A DNA stretch of 64,000 nt from Ruminococcus sp. Lineage in GTDB: Bacteria; Bacillota; Clostridia; Oscillospirales; Acutalibacteraceae. The stretch covers positions 1 to 64,000 of the forward strand of contig JAFTGL010000012.1 in NCBI GenBank assembly GCA_017457955.1. The letters run 5' to 3'. The notes beneath the pieces are model-generated. The model saw nothing but the letters and a program-made list of their open reading frames with translations, was not told the origin of the DNA and made no database searches. Within the stretch, counting starts at the first letter, position 1, and every line of letters starts with the position of its first letter. Below are positions 17,926 through 26,666 of this stretch, in pieces. A program made the position numbers and the translations under genes.

Positions 17926-18098
17926 ATAAGGCAACGCTATCGCGTTGCAAGGATTAAAAAATAATGAATATAGAATAATGAATAAAAACGGGAAACGCTG
18001 GCGCGTTTTGGATTTGTATCCGGTTGGATGATTCATTTATCATCGGGAGCGGGTGTCCCCGCCCTTCATAATTATTATCTATTCTTTATTCTTTTTAT
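17926..18098. other. Intergenic segment between smpB and ssrA
   Basis: No gene. It has a short perfect hairpin (GCAACGC/GCGTTGC, 17931-17948) and an AT-rich stretch with repeats of AATAATGAATA on one side and ATTATTATCTATTCTTTATT on the other, which can pair loosely. It resembles a dispersed palindromic intergenic repeat. Confidence 0.45.
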
Positions 18099-18557
18099 TT
18101 ATCTTCCCTGTTCCTTCATGGCGCGGTCGATATCGCGCTTCGCGCTCTTTTTTGCGGCGTCCTCGCGCTTATCATAGAGCTTTTTGCCCTTGCAAAGCCC
18201 CAGCTCCAGCTTCACGAAACTACCCTTGAAGTAGATCGAAAGCGGTATCAGGGACAATCCCTGCTGCTGGAGCGTGCCGAAGAGCTTGTTGATCTCACGC
18301 TTATGCATGAGGAGCTTACGCACGCGCATGGGGTCTTTGCCCCAGATATTGCCGTGGTCATAGGGGCTGATATGCATACCGTTGACGAACATCTCGCCTT
18401 TGACGATACTGCACCAGCTGTCCTTGAGATTGACTCTCCCCTGCCGCAGCGACTTCACCTCGGTACCGGCAAGCTCAATGCCCGCCTCGTACTTTTCGAG
18501 GATGAAATAATCGTGATACGCCTTTTTATTATTGGCGATCGTTTTGATATTATCCAT
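18099..18557 (-). CDS. smpB: SsrA-binding protein SmpB
   Basis: 152 residues, the usual length. AYHDYFILEKYEAGIELAGT and EVKSLRQGRVNLKDSW are family signatures, and the C-terminus carries the Lys/Arg-rich tail that enters the empty mRNA channel. ATG 18557 is preferred over the adjoining GTG at 18560; it overlaps the recR stop (TGATG) and has GGAG nine bases upstream. It works with the tmRNA directly downstream. Confidence 0.96.
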   Translation of the reverse strand: MDNIKTIANNKKAYHDYFILEKYEAGIELAGTEVKSLRQGRVNLKDSWCSIVKGEMFVNGMHISPYDHGNIWGKDPMRVRKLLMHKREINKLFGTLQQQGLSLIPLSIYFKGSFVKLELGLCKGKKLYDKREDAAKKSAKRDIDRAMKEQGR

Positions 18558-19159
18558 CACAGCTCACTCCTGCCCTCAAGCGCTCTTGCGAGGGTGACGT
18601 CGTCGGCATACTCCAGATCGCCGCCTACAGGAATGCCGTACGCAAGGCGGGTGATCTTGATGCCTAAGGGCTTTAACAGGCGGGAAATGTACATTGCGGT
18701 CGCTTCGCCCTCAACGGTGGGATTGGTCGCCATGATGACCTCTTCGACCTCGCCGTTGTTCAGGCGGGTCAGCAGCTGTTTGATACACAGCTGGTCGGGA
18801 CCGATACCGTTGAGCGGAGAGATAACGCCGTGGAGCACATGATAGGCGCCCTTGTACTCGCCCGTACCCTCGATCGCGATCGCGTCGCGGGGCGTTTCCA
18901 CCACGCAGATGACCGTATGGTCGCGCGCTTCATTGCGGCAGATCGGACAGCGCTCCTGATCGGAAAAATTACAGCAGATCTCACAGCGGCGGATCTTTTT
19001 GTGCGCGTCCATAATGGCGTCGGAGAATTCGCGCACTCTGTCCTCAGGCAGATTCAGCACGAAATACGCGAGGCGCTGGGCTGTTTTACTGCCGATACCC
19101 GGCAGGCGCTCAAACTGCTCGATCAGGCGCTGTAAGGGAGCGACATTGTAATTTGCCAT
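18557..19159 (-). CDS. recR: Recombination mediator RecR
   Basis: 200 residues, full length. An N-terminal helix-hairpin-helix (LPGIGSKTAQRLA), the four-cysteine zinc finger (CEIC…CPIC) and the TOPRIM domain starting VICVVETPRDAIAIE are in order. It acts in RecFOR-type gap repair. Start ATG 19159 overlaps the stop of ebfC (ATGA), so the genes are translationally coupled. Confidence 0.97.
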   Translation of the reverse strand: MANYNVAPLQRLIEQFERLPGIGSKTAQRLAYFVLNLPEDRVREFSDAIMDAHKKIRRCEICCNFSDQERCPICRNEARDHTVICVVETPRDAIAIEGTGEYKGAYHVLHGVISPLNGIGPDQLCIKQLLTRLNNGEVEEVIMATNPTVEGEATAMYISRLLKPLGIKITRLAYGIPVGGDLEYADDVTLARALEGRSEL

Positions 19160-19518
19160 CAGAATAAGCCGCCCAGACCACCGAGATTCATCCCGCCGGA
19201 GATCTTGTTCATTGTCTCTTCCTTATCGGTGTTGGCGTTGCGGATTGCCTCGTTGACAGCGGCTGTCACAAGGTCCTGCAGCATTTCGATATCGTCGGGA
19301 TCGACAACGTCGGGAGAGATCTCCATCTGCTTGATCTCCAGCTCGCCGGATACGGTCACCTTGACCATACCGCCGCCGGAGGACGCGGTGTATTCCTTCG
19401 CGTTCAGCTCCTCGGTAGCCGCCTCCATCTGATCCTGCATCTTCTGCGCCTGACGCGCGAGCTGCTGCAGATTCTGTCCGCCGCCACCGCCGTAGCCCTG
19501 GGGTAATCTTGCTTTCAT
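19159..19518 (-). CDS. ebfC: YbaB/EbfC nucleoid-associated protein
   Basis: 119 residues. NLQQLARQAQKMQDQMEAAT forms the N-terminal helix, VKVTVSGELEIKQMEISP the sheet, and Gly-rich tails flank the core. Members bind DNA as dimers and usually sit between dnaX and recR, as here. The ATG at 19518 follows AGGAAG. Confidence 0.95.
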   Translation of the reverse strand: MKARLPQGYGGGGGQNLQQLARQAQKMQDQMEAATEELNAKEYTASSGGGMVKVTVSGELEIKQMEISPDVVDPDDIEMLQDLVTAAVNEAIRNANTDKEETMNKISGGMNLGGLGGLF

Positions 19519-19532
19519 ATGAATCTTCCTTT

Positions 19533-21266
19533 CTATTCCTCGGTCACGTTCACGCCCGAGTCTTTGAGTTTATTGATAAAGTTATTGAGCACGTCGTCTT
19601 TGCTCACCTTTTTCTCAGGGAGCTTATACGGCCCGAGCTTGTAGACACGGCCCGTGACCTCCTGCACCGCCTTGCGGATCTCTTCGCGCTGGGCGGACTT
19701 TTTGAGTAAGGAGAAGGCGATCTCGTGATTGGTCTCTATCAGCAGATAATCGCCGCTGACATAGGCATTGGTATCCTCAAACGCCGCGGAGATCGCGCGT
19801 GAATAATGGCGCAGATTCGACACAACGTCCGGCCACAGGGCGAAGGGTTCGGCGTTATAGTACAGCGCTTCCATATCGACGCTCTGCTTTTTTGCCGAGG
19901 GCTGTTGGACAGGCTGAGCGGGTCGCGGCGTCTGCGGTTCAGTTGGTTTTGCCTGCTCTTTCACAGGCTCGGGCTCAGGCTGAGACTTAGGCTGCTCAGC
20001 AGGCTTTTCCTCGACAGGCGCGGGAGCTTCTTCCTGCGGTAATACAGGCTTCTTCTCCTCTTCCGGCTCAGGGATAACCGTCTGCGGCGCCGCGGGAACA
20101 GTTGCTACTGCGCCGCTTTGCAGCAGCTTCACAGCCTTTTCGAGCGCCGTCACGCGGGCAAAGAGCGCGTCGTCGGTTTGATCCAGCTCGGGAGCGCAGA
20201 GCTTCACAAGAGCCATCTCAAGCTCCGTGCGGGGAGAACCGCTTTCCCTCATCGCCGCACGCGCGCGGGTCAGTACGTCCATATCGTAGAGGATATCGGC
20301 AAGAGACAGATAATCCGCCTGCGCAAGCGCGGCGTCAAACTCGCGGTCGCTCATGACCACCAGATCGCGCGGCGCGCTGACCGTCTTAATCAGCATGAGC
20401 GAACGGAAATGCCCCTGCAATTCTTCACACAGCGACGCCATGTCCTTGCTGTCTTTATACAGGCTGTCGATGATCTCGAGAGCCTTTTTCACATTCTTGT
20501 TGATCGTGCAGTTGGCAAGCCCGAAGATGTGCCCCTGTGCCGCGAGACCTGCCGCGGAACGTACCACCTCAGCGGTAACGTCGGACGAAATGCCGATACA
20601 GCGGTCGAGCAGGGAGATCGCGTCGCGCATGGCGCCGTCGGCGATCACGGAGATCAGCAGAGCCGCTTCATCCGTCAGGCTGACGTTCTCTTTTGCGGCA
20701 ATCTCCATAAGCCGTGCGGAAATATCCGCAGGGCTGATACGGTGGAAGTCAAAGCGCTGACAGCGCGAGAGGATCGTCTCGGGGATCTTGTTGACCTCGG
20801 TGGTGGCGAGGATGAACACGACATGCGCGGGAGGCTCTTCCAGCGTTTTCAAAAGAGCGTTCCACGCGTCGCGGGACAGCATATGCACCTCGTCAATGAT
20901 GTAGACGCGGTACTTGGCTCTTGCGGGAGCGAATGCGACCTCGTCGATGATCGCGCGGATATCGTCGATACCGCGGTTGGAGGCAGCGTCCATCTCCACG
21001 ACGTCGAGGATCTCGCCGCTGTCGATACCGCAGCAGTTGGCGCACTCGCCGCAGGGATCGCCGTCACGGATATCAAGACAGTTGACCGCCTTGGAAAGGA
21101 TCTTCGCGCAGGTGGTCTTGCCCGTTCCGCGTGAACCTGTGAAGAGATAGGCGTGGTGGATACGGTTCAGCCGCAGTTCGTTGCGCAGGGTCTGCGTCAC
21201 ATGATCCTGTCCGTAAACGTCGTCAAAGGAACGCGGACGGTATTTGCGATATAAAACCTGATACAC
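19533..21266 (-). CDS. dnaX: DNA polymerase III subunit gamma/tau
   Basis: Clamp-loader ATPase, 577 residues from the GTG at 21266, which is preceded by GGAGGGATATCC and gives the canonical start VYQVLYRKYRPRSFDDVYGQ. Walker A GSRGTGKTTCAK, a zinc-binding CGECANC cluster and Walker B VYIIDEVHML are visible. A Pro/Glu/Gln-rich linker (about residues 390-480) leads to the tau-type C-terminal domain. No obvious slippery A-run was searched out. It follows the SRP RNA. Confidence 0.96.
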   Translation of the reverse strand: MYQVLYRKYRPRSFDDVYGQDHVTQTLRNELRLNRIHHAYLFTGSRGTGKTTCAKILSKAVNCLDIRDGDPCGECANCCGIDSGEILDVVEMDAASNRGIDDIRAIIDEVAFAPARAKYRVYIIDEVHMLSRDAWNALLKTLEEPPAHVVFILATTEVNKIPETILSRCQRFDFHRISPADISARLMEIAAKENVSLTDEAALLISVIADGAMRDAISLLDRCIGISSDVTAEVVRSAAGLAAQGHIFGLANCTINKNVKKALEIIDSLYKDSKDMASLCEELQGHFRSLMLIKTVSAPRDLVVMSDREFDAALAQADYLSLADILYDMDVLTRARAAMRESGSPRTELEMALVKLCAPELDQTDDALFARVTALEKAVKLLQSGAVATVPAAPQTVIPEPEEEKKPVLPQEEAPAPVEEKPAEQPKSQPEPEPVKEQAKPTEPQTPRPAQPVQQPSAKKQSVDMEALYYNAEPFALWPDVVSNLRHYSRAISAAFEDTNAYVSGDYLLIETNHEIAFSLLKKSAQREEIRKAVQEVTGRVYKLGPYKLPEKKVSKDDVLNNFINKLKDSGVNVTEE

Positions 21267-21286
21267 GGATATCCCTCCCAAAATAC

Positions 21287-21466
21287 AAAATGCAAGCCGC
21301 AGCCATAAAGTACGGCTGTGTGGTATAGATAAGTGAACGACAGACTTACTGCATCGCATCCTCAAGAACACTTAATGCTGCTTGCTTCCGCACCTGACAT
21401 GATTCATGACCGAGAATCGTACAGGGCCTGTCGCTCGCTTATCCACACCGTGAACGGCTTGCGAAC
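21287..21466 (-). ncRNA. ffs: Signal recognition particle RNA
   Basis: The domain IV core GTCAGGTGCGGAAGCAAGCAGC on the minus strand (split here as GTCAGG, TGCGGAAG, CAAGCAGC) is diagnostic. The ends pair through GCAAGCCG (21462-21455) and CGGCTTGC (21299-21292), with further long-helix pairing inside, giving roughly 180 nt. Its place directly before dnaX is common in Firmicutes. Exact ends are estimated from the promoter and the T-rich 3' flank. Confidence 0.92.
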
Positions 21467-21472
21467 ATGGTT

Positions 21473-21501
21473 ATTATAGCATATGGTCATCATAAAAGCA
21501 A
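21473..21501 (-). promoter_or_regulatory. Promoter of SRP RNA and the dnaX operon
   Basis: TTGCTT (21501-21496), 17 bp, then an extended -10 TGCTATAAT ending at 21473. It starts transcription near 21466, right at the base-paired end of SRP RNA. Confidence 0.8.
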
Positions 21502-21528
21502 GTGTTTTATTTTGTCGTTTTCGGCGGC

Positions 21529-21557
21529 TTGACCGCAGGCGGCAGACTTGGTATAAT
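21529..21557 (+). promoter_or_regulatory. Promoter of the acetyltransferase gene
   Basis: TTGACC (21529-21534), 17 bp, TATAAT (21552-21557), 30 bp before the start codon. Confidence 0.85.
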
Positions 21558-21587
21558 CATCATACATCAACAACATGAGGTGATCAT

Positions 21588-22208
21588 ATGACGCAAAAGG
21601 AAAGAATGCTCAAGGGACTGCCGTACGACAGCTTCGCGGACGGTCTGCCCGAGGACAGAAAAAGAGCGAAAATTCTTTGTAAGAAAATTAATGAAGCGAA
21701 TGAATACGATACCGAGGCGACCTGTGCAGTCCTGCATGAGCTGCTCGGAGCGCACAAGGAACACTACTACATCGAACCGCCGTTTCGGTGCGACTACGGC
21801 TATAATATCAAGATCGGTGAGAACTTGTATGCCAATTACAATCTCAGCGTGCTGGACTGTGCCGAGGTCGTCATCGGCGACAATGTGCTGATCGGTCCGA
21901 ACGTCTGCATCAGCACGGCAGGGCATCCCATTCATCCCGCGTCCCGCTACAAATACGAATATGCGATGGAGATCACCATCGGCGACAGAGTATGGATCGG
22001 GGCGAACGTTGTCATCAATCCGGGCGTCCATATCGGCTCGGGGTCGGTCATCGGCTCGGGGTCGGTGGTGACAAAGGATATCCCCGAGAATGTGATCGCG
22101 GTCGGAAATCCCTGTCGGGTGCTCAGAGAGATCACCGACGAGGATAAGGACTGTTACTACAAGGACAGAAAGTTCGATGTGGACGATTATCTGGAGAGTA
22201 AATCCTAA
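21588..22208 (+). CDS. Sugar O-acetyltransferase, maltose/galactoside acetyltransferase family
   Basis: 206 residues. The N-terminal TQKERMLKGLPYDSFADGL is the Mac domain, followed by left-handed beta-helix hexapeptide repeats (IGDNVLIGPNVCISTAGHPI, GDRVWIGANVVINPGVHIG). The histidine of TAGHP is the catalytic residue of the family. It transfers acetyl from acetyl-CoA to sugars in the cytosol. The ATG at 21588 has GAGGTGATC upstream. Monocistronic, with its own promoter and terminator. Confidence 0.93.
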   Translation: MTQKERMLKGLPYDSFADGLPEDRKRAKILCKKINEANEYDTEATCAVLHELLGAHKEHYYIEPPFRCDYGYNIKIGENLYANYNLSVLDCAEVVIGDNVLIGPNVCISTAGHPIHPASRYKYEYAMEITIGDRVWIGANVVINPGVHIGSGSVIGSGSVVTKDIPENVIAVGNPCRVLREITDEDKDCYYKDRKFDVDDYLESKS

Positions 22209-22222
22209 TATATCGATAAAGA

Positions 22223-22250
22223 AAAGGACGTCGGGTGACGTCCTTTTTTC
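22223..22250 (+). terminator. Terminator of the acetyltransferase gene
   Basis: Stem AAGGACGTC/GACGTCCTT with a short loop followed by TTTTTT, 15 bp past the stop codon. Confidence 0.85.
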
Positions 22251-22260
22251 TATAACAGAA

Positions 22261-22722
22261 TTATTCGTATAATCCGCGGATCTTTGTCGCGAGATCGGTA
22301 ATCGAACCGTTTGCGTCATCTTTGCCGACCGTCGCGACGGTGCAGTCGTCATTAAGCGTGGCGTTGCCGACAGTCTCGCCGTTGAAGGTGATGAAATAAC
22401 TGCCGCTCGGCTCGACTCCTGTCAGCTTTGCCGCCATCTCATCGCTTAGGCGGAAACGAAGCTCCTGACTGCCGTCGGTGTTGCTGACGATGGCAAAGTA
22501 CAGGATATCCGTATTCTCGGCAATCACTCCCGTGCTGTCACTGAGCTGCAGTTCGCCTTCCGCCAACGTCCACTCGGGCTCGTCAAGCTGTGTATCGATA
22601 TATGGCGCGTCGGTCGGCGCCTGGGTAGGAGGCTCGGTCGCGGTCGCTATAGAACCGCTGTTACAGCCCGCCGATACAGCCATCAGACAAACAACCGCCA
22701 GGATCAAACATACTCTTTTCAT
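22261..22722 (-). CDS. Small lipoprotein
   Basis: 153 residues from ATG 22722 (GGGGGAG upstream). The signal ends in the lipobox VSAGC. A Thr/Pro linker (TEPPTQAPTDAP) is followed by a compact ~115-residue domain (WTLAEGELQLSDSTGVI, GSYFITFNGETVG) that I do not recognise. An earlier in-frame ATG pair at 22737 would overlap the upstream stop codon and spoil the signal peptide. It follows the DUF2079 gene and may be cotranscribed. Confidence 0.8.
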   Translation of the reverse strand: MKRVCLILAVVCLMAVSAGCNSGSIATATEPPTQAPTDAPYIDTQLDEPEWTLAEGELQLSDSTGVIAENTDILYFAIVSNTDGSQELRFRLSDEMAAKLTGVEPSGSYFITFNGETVGNATLNDDCTVATVGKDDANGSITDLATKIRGLYE

Positions 22723-22733
22723 ACTCTCCCCCA

Positions 22734-24554
22734 TCATTTGTGCTGATACAGCTCGGCGAAGCCAGCCGTCCGGATCAGATCATAGTTACTGCCCATCGCC
22801 GTCTTCATTTCCTGAGCTAAGTCGCTGTAGCGCGTATCGATCACAAAATAGTCGGTATCGGTCGGCTTGTCGCGATTGGCAGTATAATAGTCGGGCATGG
22901 TATAGAGCCACTCGACCTTGTACAAATGCGGCACAAGGCTGTGCGCCGCGGTCACGGTCGCGTCAGACGGTACGCTGTCGATCAGCTCGTCCACCTGCTG
23001 ACGGGTACCCTCGGTGTTTTTCATATAGCTTGCGGCGCTGCCCATCTTCGGGTAGACCAGCGATACCGTCATCACCGCGCACATGCACAGAGCAGTCAGC
23101 ACAACAATGCGCTTTTTGTCAGTCTTGAGCTTCGCGATCACGAAGATCGCGCTGACGATGATCAGAGCCGCGACGCCGTAGGTGTACTGGTAGTCGACGT
23201 CATACTGGTACTTCCAGCTCTGCATGAGGTTGATCGGGATGATCGGGAACAGCAGGATCAGGGAGGAGATCTTCTTCGTCATGAACGGCGCGAACAGCAC
23301 CGGCACGAACATCCAGAGGATGAACGGGATCTTCTCAGCGGTGAACATTTGCTTCAAAAGGAAACCGATATCGAAGAATACCGCCTTAAACACGGAACCG
23401 AAGGTGCTCTCGCCGTTGATGAAGTAATCGGACAGGCGGCTGATCATGACGCCCTCGGTGCCGGAAGCGGCAACGATCTGCTGGGCGATAATGAAGTAGA
23501 CGACCGCCATGCCGAGCATAGCCGCTCCGCGCCGGATCTCTTTGCGGTTGATCATCACAAAGAGCGCGATCACGATCAGGTAGATCGCGGCGTCCTCCTT
23601 GACCGAGAGGAGCAGGAGCGCGAAGATGAATTCCCACAGCGTGTTCTTGGAGATGATAAAGTAGAACAGGAACAGGATGATGGTGGTCAGGAATTTATTT
23701 TCATGGAAATCATAGAACGTGCCGTTGAACAGGCAGGGATAAAAGGCATAGATGAACTCGAGCGCCAGCGTCAGCTTGCCCGACAGTCCCAGCTTGCCCG
23801 CGATCAACCAGACCGCGAAGATACCTGCCGCGACCGCCGCGCTTTGGATATAGAACAGATAGATCGGCGAGCGGAAGATGTAATATCCAGGCAGGAACAG
23901 GTAGAAGATCGGCGAGAAATGGACGCCGAAATGGGACATCATATGAGAGCGTTCGACGGTGGTGTTGGGCGCAAAAGACGAAGCCATACGCTCATACATC
24001 TGGGCAAAGATACCGAAATCAAAGGTAAAGTTCGAGTAACTTTGGTACTTCATCGAGGTGTAATAGCCAAACACGAAGGTAGTCGCGGCAAATAATACCG
24101 CGGCGACGATCAGCGCCGCCTTGCGGCTGACGGAGAACCCGGAAATGCCGAGCTTGTCGCCCCTGACCTGCCAGAGAATGACGATCAGATCGACCACGCC
24201 GATACCGACGCAGAAATACGCCCCGCCGTCCTTATAGTTCGCGGCAAAGAGGATCGACACCATGAACGCGGTAATCATGAGCGACCACGGAATGATGTAC
24301 TTCTGCTTGAAGAGATAGGTCAATCCTGCCAACACCGCAAAAGCGAGTATCGCAATCACGAAAAATCCCGCGAAGCTGATACTGTTATAGTAAACGCTCA
24401 GGTTGGTGAAGTCGCCGTGGGACAACAGCTGGTAGACATACGCGAGCAGTACCGACGACATCAGCGCCGCTACGATGCGTTCGAGCGTCATATACCGTTC
24501 CCCGAGCCGCCTGATGAACGCGGGCTTTTCGGGGGATTTCGGTTGATTATCCAT
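22734..24554 (-). CDS. Large membrane protein, DUF2079 type
   Basis: 606 residues with about twelve spans. SYSNFTFDFGIFAQMYERMA, SHFGVHFSPIFYLFLPGYYI and FYDFHENKFL are typical of DUF2079, which resembles GT-C membrane glycosyltransferases. The last 120 residues form a soluble domain (ATVTAAHSLVPHL). ATG 24554 is chosen because AAGGAG lies seven bases upstream; an in-frame start 13 codons earlier lacks a site. A role in surface-polymer assembly is likely but the substrate is unknown. Confidence 0.82.
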   Translation of the reverse strand: MDNQPKSPEKPAFIRRLGERYMTLERIVAALMSSVLLAYVYQLLSHGDFTNLSVYYNSISFAGFFVIAILAFAVLAGLTYLFKQKYIIPWSLMITAFMVSILFAANYKDGGAYFCVGIGVVDLIVILWQVRGDKLGISGFSVSRKAALIVAAVLFAATTFVFGYYTSMKYQSYSNFTFDFGIFAQMYERMASSFAPNTTVERSHMMSHFGVHFSPIFYLFLPGYYIFRSPIYLFYIQSAAVAAGIFAVWLIAGKLGLSGKLTLALEFIYAFYPCLFNGTFYDFHENKFLTTIILFLFYFIISKNTLWEFIFALLLLSVKEDAAIYLIVIALFVMINRKEIRRGAAMLGMAVVYFIIAQQIVAASGTEGVMISRLSDYFINGESTFGSVFKAVFFDIGFLLKQMFTAEKIPFILWMFVPVLFAPFMTKKISSLILLFPIIPINLMQSWKYQYDVDYQYTYGVAALIIVSAIFVIAKLKTDKKRIVVLTALCMCAVMTVSLVYPKMGSAASYMKNTEGTRQQVDELIDSVPSDATVTAAHSLVPHLYKVEWLYTMPDYYTANRDKPTDTDYFVIDTRYSDLAQEMKTAMGSNYDLIRTAGFAELYQHK

Positions 24555-24676
24555 AGAAATTCTCCTTTTCGATGAATTCACAGATTCTTTCATGTTACAT
24601 CATACCACATAATCTGCCCTACGACAAGAGGAATTATTTTTCTGTTGTAGAATAATAATTGTTTCTGAAAACAGTA

Positions 24677-24702
24677 AGAGCGAAGCCGGATGACTTCGCT
24701 CT
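24677..24702 (-). terminator. Hairpin after the small secreted peptide gene
   Basis: A 9-bp stem AGAGCGAAG/CTTCGCTCT with an 8-nt loop; the U-run is weak. Confidence 0.5.
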
Positions 24703-24801
24703 CGCCGGGGAGTTGTATGCGGAAATACAGTGCTTCCGATGCATAAGAGAACAATCGGTTAATAAACGTTTCGGAATACCAATTCGTAGTTTTGTATTTC
24801 C

Positions 24802-24963
24802 TCACCGCGTCTGTTCATCGCGGTGACCGATCGTTTGTTTGTAGTCGTCAAAGACGAGATAGTAGCCGCCTTCGGCTTTTTCCTCGGTCAGAGCGCTTGC
24901 GGTTACAGCGAACACCGCCGCAATCATCGCAAAGCAGAGAAATAACGCAACAACTTTTTTCAT
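24802..24963 (-). CDS. 53-residue secreted peptide
   Basis: The ATG at 24963 follows a perfect AGGAGG. It encodes a signal peptide (MKKVVALFLCFAMIAAVFAV, cleavage expected after TASA), then a 29-residue mature part beginning LTEEKAEGGYYLVFDDY and ending HRDEQTR. There are no cysteines in the mature part. The family is not recognised; it may be a signal or inhibitor peptide. It lies between the anti-sigma gene and the DUF2079 gene, same strand. Confidence 0.7.
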   Translation of the reverse strand: MKKVVALFLCFAMIAAVFAVTASALTEEKAEGGYYLVFDDYKQTIGHRDEQTR

Positions 24964-25020
24964 GTTGATTCCTCCTATTCATATAGTCTATTCTAAGTGA
25001 TAAGAACAAACCATTCCTGT

Positions 25021-26025
25021 TTAGTATTCTTTGATATAAAACTGTCCCCGGTCGAGCACGGTACCTTTGTCGTTGTAAAAAACATAGGTATAATACCCTT
25101 CCGTGTGTAATAATTCATCGGAAACGTAATAATATACCTCTGTCACAGCCAAGTTCTGATAACTCACATATGCACGATGGCTCGCATCATACAGGTCTGT
25201 ACTGCCAAACAGCACGCCATCATCGTCATAGATCTTACAGAACACATCATTATTGCTGTTCAAAAGGCTTGTTTTGACATATGCAGTAATATCCGCATCT
25301 CCGGATTCTCCTTCGCCCGGATAGGGAGAACTTCCATGACCGCCTTCAGTCGGCGGCGTTAGCCACGGATCAGGATCATCTCCGCTGCCTTCTGTTGGAT
25401 CGTTTGACGGCGGATCAATGGGAATTGTCGGCTTCGGCGGCTCAGTCGGTCGTACGGGAGCTTGCGTTGGCTGCACATCAGGCTGGGTCGGCTGAATGAT
25501 CGGCAGAGTCGGACTTGATGAAGGCTTCTGAGCCGCGCTCTGTGTCTCAGAGATCTTTGTCGTTTCCGACGGCTGTGTACGCCCGTTGCTTTTCCCTTTT
25601 TCGGTAGGAGATACGATGGTCGGGGAGGTGCTGTTACTCCGGGTTTCGGACGGCTTTCTGAAAATGCTGTTGATGATTTGCTGAAGGACGGAAGGAGCTT
25701 CTGTCGCTTCGGCGTTGTCCTGCGTATCATTGGGGAAAACGCTGTCGCTCTCTCCTGTCGGCGCTGAAGGGGTGGTTGCGCTTTGGGGAGAGGGCGCGAC
25801 AGCGATAGGGGTGCTTATTTTATTTCCCAAAAGGAAATATATGGTAATACTCAGCACGCTGACGAGTACCAGACTCGCCGCGGCGACGAGCTGTTTACGG
25901 TACCGTACAAAAGGGATGATCTTCTCCCCTTCCCGATCGGGGTCATAAACAAAGGACTGTTCCGGCTGGGCTTCGCAGTAATCGGTCAGCAGCTGTTCAA
26001 ATTTTTCATCGCTGAGATTCTTCAT
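25021..26025 (-). CDS. Membrane anti-sigma-like protein with Pro-rich extracellular stalk
   Basis: 334 residues: a short cytoplasmic segment (MKNLSDEKFEQLLTDYCEAQ), one span (LVAAASLVLVSVLSITIYFL, about residues 46-65), a ~180-residue Pro/Thr/Ser stalk (PTQAPVRPTEPPKP) and a ~90-residue external domain (ADITAYVKTSLLNSN … GQFYIKEY). It overlaps the ECF sigma gene by 20 bp, the usual arrangement for a sigma and its inhibitor; the external domain would sense the signal. No classic zinc anti-sigma motif is visible. Confidence 0.78.
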   Translation of the reverse strand: MKNLSDEKFEQLLTDYCEAQPEQSFVYDPDREGEKIIPFVRYRKQLVAAASLVLVSVLSITIYFLLGNKISTPIAVAPSPQSATTPSAPTGESDSVFPNDTQDNAEATEAPSVLQQIINSIFRKPSETRSNSTSPTIVSPTEKGKSNGRTQPSETTKISETQSAAQKPSSSPTLPIIQPTQPDVQPTQAPVRPTEPPKPTIPIDPPSNDPTEGSGDDPDPWLTPPTEGGHGSSPYPGEGESGDADITAYVKTSLLNSNNDVFCKIYDDDGVLFGSTDLYDASHRAYVSYQNLAVTEVYYYVSDELLHTEGYYTYVFYNDKGTVLDRGQFYIKEY

Positions 26026-26536
26026 GTGAAAGCCTCCTTTTCAACAGTTTCTTTGCGGTGTTCAGGCGGGACTTGACCGTGCCCTCGGGGATCTCGAGCA
26101 TCAGGGCGATCTCGCTCAGGCTGAACTCACGGAAGTAGAACAGTACGATGACGACCCTGTGCTTCTTTTGCAGAGTTTGCATGGCGGCATGCAGATCGAG
26201 GTAGGCGTCGACGTCCTGCTCCTTATCGGGGATCGAACGGATGAAACGCTCCTTTTCCTCGTCTGTGGCAAACACCGCCTTCGACGAATTGTACTTTGAT
26301 TTCTTCGTATTCTTGAAGATGTTCGCGCAGATGGCGAACAGCCAGCTTTTGAAGCTGCGGTCGGGCTCATACTGCCCGAATTTATCGAACGCACGCGCCC
26401 AGGTATCCTGAAACAGATCCTCGGCGTCATGGATATTGCCGCACAGCTTCATGCAAAACCGCGTCAGGTCGGGCGAATAAACCGCCACGTACCGCTCAAA
26501 ATCGGTCAAGTTCTCACCCCCTGCCTTGACCCTCAT
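26006..26536 (-). CDS. ECF-type RNA polymerase sigma factor
   Basis: 176 residues. Region 2 reads DAEDLFQDTWARAFDKFGQY and region 4 LSEIALMLEIPEGTVKSRLN. It directs RNA polymerase to the promoters of a stress or surface regulon. ATG 26536 is used; a TTG at 26509 (giving LTDFERYVAVYS) has a better ribosome site, GGGGGTGAG, and may be the true start. Its anti-sigma partner overlaps the 3' end. Confidence 0.9.
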   Translation of the reverse strand: MRVKAGGENLTDFERYVAVYSPDLTRFCMKLCGNIHDAEDLFQDTWARAFDKFGQYEPDRSFKSWLFAICANIFKNTKKSKYNSSKAVFATDEEKERFIRSIPDKEQDVDAYLDLHAAMQTLQKKHRVVIVLFYFREFSLSEIALMLEIPEGTVKSRLNTAKKLLKRRLSHEESQR

Positions 26537-26666
26537 CAGAAAGCTTTCACCCTATATACATCCGAAAGCCGTGAAAGGTTCATTTTTTCAAAAATATCAT
26601 AACATTTTTTGTGTCTCTTGTATATAGAAAAAGCAGCGCCCGCTATCGCAGACGCCGCAAGATATG

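Noticed and set aside
24590-24805. 71-codon minus-strand frame upstream of the DUF2079 gene
   Set aside because: It overlaps a hairpin and the end of the better-supported 53-aa peptide gene and has no ribosome site.
24683-24805. Attenuator for the DUF2079 gene
   Set aside because: The hairpin lacks a U-run and an alternative pairing partner; it is better explained as the end of the small-peptide transcript.
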